A DNA stretch of 6,258 nt from Flavobacteriaceae bacterium (lineage in GTDB: Bacteria > Bacteroidota > Bacteroidia > Flavobacteriales > Flavobacteriaceae). Each line of letters starts with the position of its first letter. Positions within the stretch are counted from its first letter, which is position 1. The notes below the pieces were generated by a model. The model did no database searches. It was not told where the DNA came from and saw only the letters and a program-made list of their open reading frames with translations. Below, piece after piece: positions 1 through 6,258 of the stretch. A program made the translations under genes and the position numbers. Where the stretch lies: NCBI GenBank assembly GCA_014239895.1, contig JAAZXZ010000084.1, positions 1 to 6,258 on the forward strand, given 5' to 3'.

Positions 1-144
1 TCATTTAGTAAATTTCCTAATGTAAATAAACAGCTTGGCCCTGAGATGAAAAGTACTGGTGAGAGTATTTTATTTATTGATAATCTTCAGGATGATAAAT
101 TTCATGAGCTGTATTCTAGAAGAAAAATGTACTTGAGTAAATAG
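1..144 (+). CDS. carB: Carbamoyl-phosphate synthase large subunit, C-terminal end (partial)
   Basis: Frame 1 is open from the first base to a TAG at 142-144 and gives the last 47 residues of a protein that begins left of the window. The stretch LGPEMKSTGE (residues 12-21 of the fragment) is the conserved end of the second ATP-grasp domain of CarB, the subunit that makes carbamoyl phosphate from bicarbonate, ammonia and two ATP for pyrimidine and arginine synthesis. In the E. coli enzyme this motif is followed by a complete MGS-like allosteric domain of about 140 residues that binds UMP, IMP and ornithine. Here only 26 residues follow, ending in ELYSRRKMYLSK, so that domain is absent. From memory, shortened CarB proteins of about 950 residues occur in flavobacteria, which makes this more likely a lineage trait than a frameshift. 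The family call is strong; the rest of the gene cannot be seen. Confidence 0.86.
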   Translation, partial: SFSKFPNVNKQLGPEMKSTGESILFIDNLQDDKFHELYSRRKMYLSK

Positions 145-216
145 AGTAATTTTTTAATTTCTTATTTGTTTATTGGTCAGTAAAATTTTGTAAATTGTTT
201 TTCTAATTCTAACACT
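145..216 (+). other. carB-rmuC intergenic spacer, no clear signals
   Basis: This 72-base spacer is the longest non-coding stretch in the window and is almost entirely A+T. It has a T-run just after the carB stop (150-155) with no GC-containing stem before it, so I do not call a terminator. AAATTTTG at 183-190 matches the Bacteroidota -7 element TAnnTTTG except for its first base. The nearest upstream TTTG (165-168) lies only 14 bases away, against the usual spacing of about 19, so a promoter is not convincing. No Shine-Dalgarno sequence precedes the rmuC start. An in-frame TAA at 181-183 bounds how far upstream rmuC could begin. Confidence 0.5.
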
Positions 217-1329
217 GTGGAAATAGTAACTGGTTTTTTATGTATTATAATCTTAGGGCTAATATATCTAGTCTATAATTCAAAAACTAGTGTTGGATCA
301 ACATCCACCAATGACTTAATTCAATTTTCAAATTCACTGAGTTCTCAAATTCAAGAAATAAGAAAGGAAATTGATGCAAATTCTAAGGAAAGTAGAACAG
401 AAATTGAATCTAAATTAAAGGATATAAATAAGCAGATTAATGATTTTCATAAAACCTCAAGTTCTAATATAACACAACAGTTCAAGGAATCTAACAAGGT
501 TATAAAGGATGTCACTACTGAATTAGAAAAAATTAAAGGAACTAATGAGCAGGTTTTAAGTTTTGCCAATCAAATGAAGACTTTAGAAAAGATTTTAGGA
601 AATCAGAAACAAAGAGGAGTCCTGGGTGAAATACAGTTAGAAAATTTATTAGCAAATGTACTGCCACCTGAACTTTTTCAAATGCAGTATTCATTTAAAA
701 ATAAAGAAGCAGTTGATGCTATTGTTAGAGTAGGTGATTATATAATTCCAATTGATGCAAAATTTTCTCTTGACAATTATAACAGGATGATCGAATGTTC
801 AAATAAAGATGAGCTAGCTGACTTGGAGAAGAAATTTAAATCTGACATCAAAAGCAGAATTGATGAAACAGCCAAGTATATTAGACCTAATGAAAACACT
901 ACTGATTATGCATATATGTTTATACCTGCTGATGGTTTATATCAAGATTTGTTAAATAGTAGAGTAGGGACTTTAAAGATTAATCAGAGAGATTTAGTTT
1001 CATATGCCTATACAAAAAAAGTAATGATAGTATCTCCTATGAGTTTATTTCCAATGTTACAGATTACAGTAAAAGCACTACATAATCTAAAGGTAGAGAA
1101 TTCTATTAATGATATTTTGAAGAATGTTGAAAAATTATCTACGCATTTAAATGCTTATAAAACTTATCATGATAAACTAGGAAATACACTAGGAACAGCA
1201 GTTAACCATTATAATGATAGTAGTAAGGAATTTAAAAAGATAGATAAAGATGTTATTAAAATATCATCTGGAAACTCCAAATTAAATATTTCTTCTGAGG
1301 AAATTGAGAAACCTCTTTTAGAAGACTAA
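217..1329 (+). CDS. rmuC: RmuC family protein (DNA recombination-limiting, nuclease-like)
   Basis: This 370-residue protein belongs to the RmuC family, whose E. coli member limits recombination and inversion between short inverted repeats. Its biochemical activity is not well defined. One membrane segment (about residues 4-20) anchors it. A polar, Lys/Glu-rich coiled-coil region follows (about 33-130), then the conserved RmuC domain (about 131-330). That domain shows GVLGE at 134-138, Asp167 on the VDAIV strand, and Asp180-Ala-Lys182, which together resemble the D...(D/E)xK core of restriction-type nucleases. MFIPAD (234-239) and IVSPMSL (271-277) are further family blocks. It is shorter than the E. 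coli protein (about 475) but within the range of compact homologues. GTG at 217 is chosen because it is the only usual start codon between the in-frame stop at 181-183 and the membrane segment. There is no Shine-Dalgarno sequence, as is common in Bacteroidota. Its TAA overlaps the stop of the opposing DUF6580 gene. It may be read through from carB. Confidence 0.9.
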   Translation: MEIVTGFLCIIILGLIYLVYNSKTSVGSTSTNDLIQFSNSLSSQIQEIRKEIDANSKESRTEIESKLKDINKQINDFHKTSSSNITQQFKESNKVIKDVTTELEKIKGTNEQVLSFANQMKTLEKILGNQKQRGVLGEIQLENLLANVLPPELFQMQYSFKNKEAVDAIVRVGDYIIPIDAKFSLDNYNRMIECSNKDELADLEKKFKSDIKSRIDETAKYIRPNENTTDYAYMFIPADGLYQDLLNSRVGTLKINQRDLVSYAYTKKVMIVSPMSLFPMLQITVKALHNLKVENSINDILKNVEKLSTHLNAYKTYHDKLGNTLGTAVNHYNDSSKEFKKIDKDVIKISSGNSKLNISSEEIEKPLLED

Positions 1330-1826
1330 CTTGAATGAATTAGATAATTTTTTTCTACTGCTTTAAAACCATACTTAAATAATAAACTAAAAAATAAGTC
1401 TCCTGCTAAAGCGTATCCAAAGAACGGTAGTGCTAGAGTAAAACAGAGTAATAGTCCCTCAAGAGTCATGGGATAACCCAGAATCCAAACTCCTAGGTTA
1501 GTTATTATAAAAAACAATAGGCTGCTTAAAAATATATTAGATATACTAATTTTATTAATCACAGTCCCTATAAATGTAATAGCTATAAATGAAGTATAGA
1601 CAAAAATTGATACAGAATAAAATCCAAGAAATAAATCAGATATTATCATTGCTAGAAGCGGTATAGAATATGCTAGTTTTTTGTTTTGAAAATTTAAACC
1701 AGCAAATAGAGCCATTGCAGTTATAGGCACAAAATTTGGAGGATGCGGCATTAATCTTATTATTGCAGCAAAAACTATAAATAATAATAGAATTTTTTCT
1801 CTCTTTGAAATTTTTTTAAAATTCAT
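1326..1826 (-). CDS. DUF6580 family integral membrane protein (putative transport protein)
   Basis: This is a 166-residue, very hydrophobic protein with about five membrane segments: roughly 11-24, 33-47, 53-70, 74-91 and 98-117, with one or two more in 124-152. The blocks match my recollection of the DUF6580 family, named as putative transport proteins: RLMPHPPNFVPITAMALF (24-41), ISDLFLGFY (62-70), TNLGVWILGYP (109-119), TLEGLLLCF (121-129), LPFF (133-136) and GDLFFSLLF (142-150). The overall look resembles the substrate-binding S components of ECF vitamin transporters, but no energy-coupling subunits are encoded here and the substrate is unknown. The ATG at 1826-1824 follows directly on the TAA of the S41 gene, so translation is probably coupled to it. 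It is the last gene of the minus-strand run. Its TAG (1328-1326) overlaps the rmuC stop. Family call good; transport function inferred only. Confidence 0.8.
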   Translation of the reverse strand: MNFKKISKREKILLLFIVFAAIIRLMPHPPNFVPITAMALFAGLNFQNKKLAYSIPLLAMIISDLFLGFYSVSIFVYTSFIAITFIGTVINKISISNIFLSSLLFFIITNLGVWILGYPMTLEGLLLCFTLALPFFGYALAGDLFFSLLFKYGFKAVEKNYLIHSS

Positions 1827-3266
1827 TTATAATTTAATTTTTTTTAAAAAATCATTCTTTAAATCAATATACATCTCTTTTTGTAATAATTCAAATTTAT
1901 TACTGTCATCAATGAGCTTAATAGGACTAATTAGATCAATTATTTTTCTATCTAATGTTATTTGTTGCAATGCAAGGGCAAGAAGAGGTTCGTTTTCATC
2001 TCCTAAAACTCCAAGATTGGCAGTATTTTCTTCAAGAATTATATCAGGAGTTAAACCATTAAAATAATCGGTGTTTCCTATAGAATTTAGAGTTTTTAAA
2101 ACAAGCGGCTGAAGCGCATATGTATGATTTGGATTTGCACCTTCAAGAGTAAAATTTTCAGAATCATATAATGTAACAGATGCTTGATATTTTCCATAGG
2201 TGTTAGTTCCAATATGAATAACATCTATATAAGGATCTAAGCAGTTTATAACCAGTTCACTAGCTGATGCAGAACTTTGAGTTGTTATAATAAAAACACG
2301 ATTTAAATTTAAACTATTGCTATTTCCAATAAATCGATTAATTAAAAATTCAGGATCATTATTAAGATAATAGGCTTGTATTTCATCATTCCATTGTTCT
2401 GTACTAATTATCTCGCCAGTAAATTGTCCCGTAATTAAACTTGATAGTAGAATAGAGGTATATACTGAGCCTCCAGGGTTATACCTTAAGTCTAGAATTA
2501 AGTCGCTAATATTATTAGACTTAAAATTTGAAAAAACATTAATTAAATCATCATTATAATCTCCAATAAATCTATTAAACATTAGATAGCCTATACTTTG
2601 ATTTTGAGCTTCTATTATCGATGAGATATGAATAGGATTTTTTTCATATGAAACTTTGCTTAGTTCAATGTTTATATCATTTGATATTATTTGGTCATCA
2701 GATGTCTCTGAAGTATTTTGATCTAAGTAATTAGCAAAATTAACTGTGTAGTTATCAGAAGATAAAAGATCTGAGTAATTGTCAATTGTTAGAGGCGTAT
2801 TATTAATCTTGTTAAATACATCTCCTCTTTGAATATTATTTTCTTCTGCGTTAGTATTTGGATGAACATATCTGACATATCCATAAACATCATAGCTGCT
2901 TCCAGGCGCATATCTCAGCCCATATTCCATTCCATTGCTATTTGAAATTCCACTTAAGTATTGTTGAAGGGCAATATAGTCATCTACTATAAAGCTAAAT
3001 TTATCTATTGTCTCTCTCTGGTAGATTAGGCTTTCAAATAGATCCTCTGGGTCTTCAAATAGATTCAAAAAATCAGCATATTCTTCTGATGATAAAAACC
3101 TGTTGTTAGCGAGGTCTTCTATATTTTGCTTGTAGAGATAAGTAGCATTCATGCCTTTCCAAACAAAATCATTTATGTTACTTGCAAATACTATATTGTC
3201 ATCACTATCTTCAAAACAACTAAATAAAATAATAGAGATAAAAAATAGTATATATGTTTTTTTCAT
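1827..3266 (-). CDS. S41 family peptidase, lipoprotein with PDZ-like region
   Basis: This 479-residue serine protease belongs to the C-terminal processing protease family (S41). A short signal peptide ends in the lipobox LFSC with Cys17 as lipidation site. The next residues, FEDSDDN, are strongly acidic and resemble the lipoprotein export signal that directs Bacteroidota lipoproteins to the cell surface. An N-terminal S41 helper domain spans about 31-115. A PDZ-like region follows (about 125-170), with the GDVFNKINN block at 148-156. The catalytic core starts near 222. DLRYNPGG (259-266) is the family signature. SASASE (332-337) holds the likely nucleophile Ser334, and Lys359 in YGKY is exactly 25 residues later, the Ser-Lys spacing of E. 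coli Prc (430/455). GLTPD (404-408) and LGDENEPLLALAL (420-432) close the fold. The catalytic pair is intact, so it should be active. It lies 45 bases after the DUF885 gene and abuts the DUF6580 gene. The substrate is unknown; general peptide degradation at the envelope is plausible. Confidence 0.9.
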   Translation of the reverse strand: MKKTYILFFISIILFSCFEDSDDNIVFASNINDFVWKGMNATYLYKQNIEDLANNRFLSSEEYADFLNLFEDPEDLFESLIYQRETIDKFSFIVDDYIALQQYLSGISNSNGMEYGLRYAPGSSYDVYGYVRYVHPNTNAEENNIQRGDVFNKINNTPLTIDNYSDLLSSDNYTVNFANYLDQNTSETSDDQIISNDINIELSKVSYEKNPIHISSIIEAQNQSIGYLMFNRFIGDYNDDLINVFSNFKSNNISDLILDLRYNPGGSVYTSILLSSLITGQFTGEIISTEQWNDEIQAYYLNNDPEFLINRFIGNSNSLNLNRVFIITTQSSASASELVINCLDPYIDVIHIGTNTYGKYQASVTLYDSENFTLEGANPNHTYALQPLVLKTLNSIGNTDYFNGLTPDIILEENTANLGVLGDENEPLLALALQQITLDRKIIDLISPIKLIDDSNKFELLQKEMYIDLKNDFLKKIKL

Positions 3267-3311
3267 AAAATTTTATTTCTAATCTACGGCTATCAATGAA
3301 AAATTCAAAGA

Positions 3312-4985
3312 TTAATTAAATAAGGATTCCTTCATTAATGACGGAGGCATATTTCCAACTTTTAAAAGTTTTTCATGAAAATCTGAAATGTCATAATTTT
3401 CTCCCATCAATTTTTTAAATTCTTCTCTCATTTTTAAAATTTCAGTCATTCCAATAAAATAACCAATGAAGTATCCAGGCCTAGAAGAAGATGAATCAAT
3501 CTCTAATTGAGCAGCCCACCTTAAAAAACCAACTTTATCTGTCATTAAACTTATAGCTTCCTCATAAGAGAGTTTTCCTGAATGCATACCAACATCATAA
3601 ATTACTCTAGCATTTCTCCATAACCTTAACTGTAACTGTCTAAGTTTAATTTTTTTATTTGGATAAAAACCTGTTTCTAACATCAGCTGTTCATTATACA
3701 ATCCCCAACCCTCACTAAAAAGAGAAATACCATTATTTTTTCTTAATTTATTTGGATTATGCATTTGATATAGACCTTGAATGTGATGACCACCATACGT
3801 TTCATGCGGTGCGGTTACAATAATAACACCCCAATCATGTTCTACTAAATATTCATTTTTTGTTTTTTCATCCCAATAATCTTCAAAAGGATTAATCTTC
3901 CACTCTGAAGTAAAATAACCTTCTTCATCTTTTCCCTTAGACCTTGAGAAATTACCATAGTAAGACGTTTTTCTTAGATATTCCTCCCTAGCAACAACGT
4001 TTACTCTTTCTTTCCACGGAATAGGAATAAGCCCTTTTGATTTTATGTGTTTGCCAGAATTATCAACCCAATACTGATGTGCCTCTATCATATCATAAGG
4101 ATCTGGATATTCATTTTTTATATCTATAAGCAACTCTTTTGTAGTTTTAGTTGAATCAATTTCTTTAGCTAAAGCATCCATCTTATCTAGAGTTCTATTA
4201 AATTCTTGCCAACCAAATTCCCATAGGGTTTCATCATCATATTCTAATAGAAATTGGTGTTTTAACATCTTATTATATGTTGATTTACCTATTGAAAAAG
4301 TTGATTCTTCTCTGTCAGGTAATATATTTTCAATATAATTTGTAAATATTTTAAGCTCATTAATAATCTGAGAACTTATACTTTTAATTTGATTTTTTTC
4401 ATCTTGAGTAATTGAACTACAGTTTTCAAAAAACTTATTTATTTCTTCATCAAAAATTACGTTTGAATTCTTTGCCATATAAAGTCCCAATTCTTGGAAC
4501 CTTGGAACATATTCTACAAGCTGTTTAGAGCCACTTTTTAAATCTTCTTGAATTATAGGCAGGTATTCAGTCAAAAAAATAATTTTCTCTTCACACGTTT
4601 TTGGCCCATTTATGGTGCTTGAAATTTGTCTGAAATTCATATAATCTCTAGGATCTCTCTTCCAGGATTGTATGTCTTCGTATTGAATCTCTTTACCTAC
4701 TAAAAGACTTTCAATGAATTTATAATCTACTTTTTTTTCGTTAGACAAATCTTCATATAGAACTGATCTTAGTTTATTTAATTCATTTTTAACTACACTT
4801 AGTTCAGAAAAGATATACTCTTCACTTAACCTATTACTTGTCTTTGAAAAGTTATTTTTTTTACTGGTAAAAGATTCAACAATCTTGTTAAACTCTCTAT
4901 CCGTTTTAGATTCATTTATACATCCAGATAATACTAAATAAAATGTAAGAAAAAATATATATTTATTCTGATTAAGTATTTTCAT
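3312..4985 (-). CDS. DUF885 family lipoprotein, putative zinc metallopeptidase
   Basis: This 557-residue protein has a signal peptide ending in the lipobox LSGC (19-22), so it is probably a lipoprotein anchored at Cys22. The residues after the cysteine (INESK) lack a strong acidic patch, so it may face the periplasm. Most of the protein is helical. The C-terminal half carries the DUF885 signature: HETYGGHHIQ at 394-403 and, about 22 residues later, EGWGLYNE at 425-432. In this family the His-Glu, the second His and the downstream Glu look like the metal ligands and catalytic acid of a zinc peptidase. Other members usually have Pro-Gly-His where this one has Gly-Gly-His (398-400). Further conserved-looking blocks are ARVIYDVGMH (459-468), RPGYFIGYFIG (502-512) and GNMPPSLMKE (544-553). 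The length is normal for the family. It starts 10 bases after purB ends and is probably co-transcribed with it. Family membership is sound; peptidase activity and substrate are inferred. Confidence 0.85.
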   Translation of the reverse strand: MKILNQNKYIFFLTFYLVLSGCINESKTDREFNKIVESFTSKKNNFSKTSNRLSEEYIFSELSVVKNELNKLRSVLYEDLSNEKKVDYKFIESLLVGKEIQYEDIQSWKRDPRDYMNFRQISSTINGPKTCEEKIIFLTEYLPIIQEDLKSGSKQLVEYVPRFQELGLYMAKNSNVIFDEEINKFFENCSSITQDEKNQIKSISSQIINELKIFTNYIENILPDREESTFSIGKSTYNKMLKHQFLLEYDDETLWEFGWQEFNRTLDKMDALAKEIDSTKTTKELLIDIKNEYPDPYDMIEAHQYWVDNSGKHIKSKGLIPIPWKERVNVVAREEYLRKTSYYGNFSRSKGKDEEGYFTSEWKINPFEDYWDEKTKNEYLVEHDWGVIIVTAPHETYGGHHIQGLYQMHNPNKLRKNNGISLFSEGWGLYNEQLMLETGFYPNKKIKLRQLQLRLWRNARVIYDVGMHSGKLSYEEAISLMTDKVGFLRWAAQLEIDSSSSRPGYFIGYFIGMTEILKMREEFKKLMGENYDISDFHEKLLKVGNMPPSLMKESLFN

Positions 4986-4995
4986 TATTAATATT

Positions 4996-6258
4996 TTATA
5001 TGCCAGTATAATTTTCTGGAGTTATTTTAAGCAATTCTTTTTTAATGTTATTATTAACATCTAATTTATTAATAAAATTATGGATTTCTTCCTTTGATAC
5101 ATTAGAATTCACTCTTGTAAGAGATTTTAGAGCTTCATATGGTTGGGGATAGCCTTCTCGTCGTAATATTGTTTGAATAGCCTCTGCTACAATTGCCCAG
5201 TTATTATTTAGATCAACGGATATTTTCTCTTTGTTGACTATTAATTTATTTAATCCTTTTATAGTAGACTTAAAAGCAATTAGAGTGTGTGCAAAAGGAA
5301 CCCCTATGTTTCTTAAAACTGTACTATCAGTAAGATCACGTTGCAATCTAGAAATTGGAAGCTTTGATGAAAGATGCTCAAAATTTGCATTAGCTATGCC
5401 TAAATTACCTTCACTATTTTCAAAATCAATTGGATTTACTTTATGAGGCATTGCAGAACTTCCTATTTCACCATCTTTTATTTTTTGTTTAAAATAATTC
5501 ATAGAGATATATAGCCATAGATCTCTGTTTAGATCAATTAAAATAGTATTGATTCTTTTAATATTATCAAAAATTGCTGCTAGATGATCATAATGCTCTA
5601 TTTGTGTAGTTGGAAATGAATGTTTTAATCCTAAATTTTTTGCCACAAATTTCTTTGAGAACTCTTTCCAATCAATTTTAGGATAAGCTAAATTATGCGC
5701 ATTGTAATTACCTGTTGCACCACCAAATTTTGCAGCTATTGGAATGGATTTTAAAAGACTCAATTGTTCTATAATCCTTACTTTAAATACATCGATTTCT
5801 TTACCAAGTCTAGTTGGAGAAGCTGGTTGACCATGCGTTCTTGCCAACATTGGTATTTTTGACCATTTTTTTGAAGATTCATTAAGATATGAAATGATCG
5901 TGTCTAATTCAGGATAATACACATCATTTAATGCATATTTTAAGCTAAGGGGAATTGCTGTATTATTTATGTCTTGGGAGGTTAATCCAAAGTGAATAAA
6001 TTCTTTGTATTCGTTTATATTAAGCTTATCAAATTCATTTTTAATAAAATATTCAACTGCTTTAACATCGTGATTCGTTTTCTTTTCAATTTCTTTTATA
6101 GCTATTGCATCTTTTTCAGAGAAATTTTCATAAATCTCTCTAAGTTTTTTAAAATCAGATTTTTTAAATGATTTTAACTCAGGCAGTGGTATTTCACAAA
6201 GAGATATAAAATATTCTATTTCAACTATAAGTCTGTTTTTTATAAGTGATTTTTCAGA
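4996..6258 (-). CDS. purB: Adenylosuccinate lyase (N-terminus cut by window edge)
   Basis: The frame is open from the right edge to a TAA at 4998-4996, giving 420 residues. By comparison with E. coli PurB about 25-30 N-terminal residues lie outside the window. The enzyme releases fumarate from SAICAR and from adenylosuccinate, acting twice in purine synthesis in the cytoplasm. All signatures of the fumarase/aspartase superfamily are present (numbered from the window edge): TNHDVKAVEY (61-70), HFGLTSQDINN (89-99), RTHGQPA (140-146) with the catalytic acid His142, and GSSAMPHKVNP (266-276) with the catalytic-base serine of the mobile loop. ENSEGNLG and SRLQRDLTDSTVLRN follow. The bacterial PurB type with TTQIEHYDH is clear. 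The C-terminus stops at NYTGI, about ten residues before the E. coli end. An in-frame GTG at 5922-5920 is an internal valine, not the start: 112 well-conserved residues lie upstream of it. It heads the visible minus-strand operon; its promoter is not in view. Confidence 0.96.
   Translation of the reverse strand, partial: SEKSLIKNRLIVEIEYFISLCEIPLPELKSFKKSDFKKLREIYENFSEKDAIAIKEIEKKTNHDVKAVEYFIKNEFDKLNINEYKEFIHFGLTSQDINNTAIPLSLKYALNDVYYPELDTIISYLNESSKKWSKIPMLARTHGQPASPTRLGKEIDVFKVRIIEQLSLLKSIPIAAKFGGATGNYNAHNLAYPKIDWKEFSKKFVAKNLGLKHSFPTTQIEHYDHLAAIFDNIKRINTILIDLNRDLWLYISMNYFKQKIKDGEIGSSAMPHKVNPIDFENSEGNLGIANANFEHLSSKLPISRLQRDLTDSTVLRNIGVPFAHTLIAFKSTIKGLNKLIVNKEKISVDLNNNWAIVAEAIQTILRREGYPQPYEALKSLTRVNSNVSKEEIHNFINKLDVNNNIKKELLKITPENYTGI

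Noticed and set aside
135..149. Direct repeat GAGTAA (135-140 and 144-149) at the carB stop
   Set aside because: Two copies of a 6-base AT-rich word 9 bases apart are expected by chance here, and no third copy follows.
165..190. Bacteroidota-type promoter for rmuC (TTTG at 165-168, AAATTTTG at 183-190)
   Set aside because: The -7 box misses its first base and the spacing to TTTG is 14 bases, not about 19. In sequence this AT-rich such near-matches arise by chance.
1838..1851. T8-A6 tract at the end of the S41 gene as a terminator
   Set aside because: It is a self-complementary A/T run with no GC pairs and no loop, lies inside the coding sequence for a lysine-rich C-terminus, and would cut off the directly coupled DUF6580 gene.
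3267..3311. Internal promoter or terminator in the 45-base gap between the DUF885 and S41 genes
   Set aside because: I found no TAnnTTTG element on the minus strand and no stem-loop with a T-run. The gap is compatible with simple co-transcription.
5231..5446. A 71-codon open reading frame on the plus strand
   Set aside because: It lies wholly antisense to the strongly conserved catalytic part of purB (GSSAMPHK to the SRLQRDLTDS region), resembles no family I know, and has no promoter or ribosome site. It is a shadow of the purB coding constraint.
5920..5922. GTG as the start of a 308-residue PurB
   Set aside because: The frame stays open for 112 more codons to the window edge, and those encode conserved PurB blocks (TNHDVKAVEY, HFGLTSQDINN). 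The GTG is an internal valine codon.

Overview
The window is a piece of a compact, AT-rich bacterial chromosome (A+T roughly 70% by eye) that looks like a flavobacterium or another member of the Bacteroidota, probably a small-genome marine one. The clues are: a CarB C-terminus that stops soon after the ATP-grasp core; a PurB that ends at an NYTGI-type C-terminus; two lipoproteins, one with an acidic stretch right after the lipobox cysteine; a DUF6580 membrane protein; genes without Shine-Dalgarno sequences; and very tight gene packing. The taxonomic assignment is an inference from protein character, not a database result.

Layout. The plus strand carries the 3' end of carB (1-144, cut by the left edge), a 72-base spacer, and rmuC (217-1329, GTG start), a membrane-anchored coiled-coil protein with a nuclease-like domain. 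The minus strand carries four genes read right to left: purB (4996-6258, cut by the right edge, so its N-terminus is missing), a DUF885 metallopeptidase-like lipoprotein (3312-4985), an S41 (C-terminal processing protease family) lipoprotein with a PDZ-like region (1827-3266), and a DUF6580 multi-pass membrane protein (1326-1826). The gaps between them are 10, 45 and 0 bases, so they are probably one transcription unit whose promoter lies upstream of purB, outside the window. The two strands converge at 1326-1329, where the stop codons of rmuC and the DUF6580 gene overlap. No stretch longer than 72 bases is non-coding, and I see no RNA gene, CRISPR array, insertion sequence, phage gene or long repeat.

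How the genes relate. carB (carbamoyl phosphate for pyrimidines and arginine) and purB (purines) are nucleotide housekeeping genes. RmuC is linked to genome stability. The two lipoprotein peptidases and the small membrane protein behind purB could form an envelope peptide-processing and uptake group, but co-transcription is the only evidence for that here. I do not find a clearly new biological system. The points most worth a second look are the shortened CarB tail, the probable surface-export signal on the S41 lipoprotein, the Pro-to-Gly change in the DUF885 signature, the fused gene junctions, and the purB-peptidase operon. Both the carB and purB reading frames run off the window and would be missed or misplaced by a caller that requires a start codon inside it.
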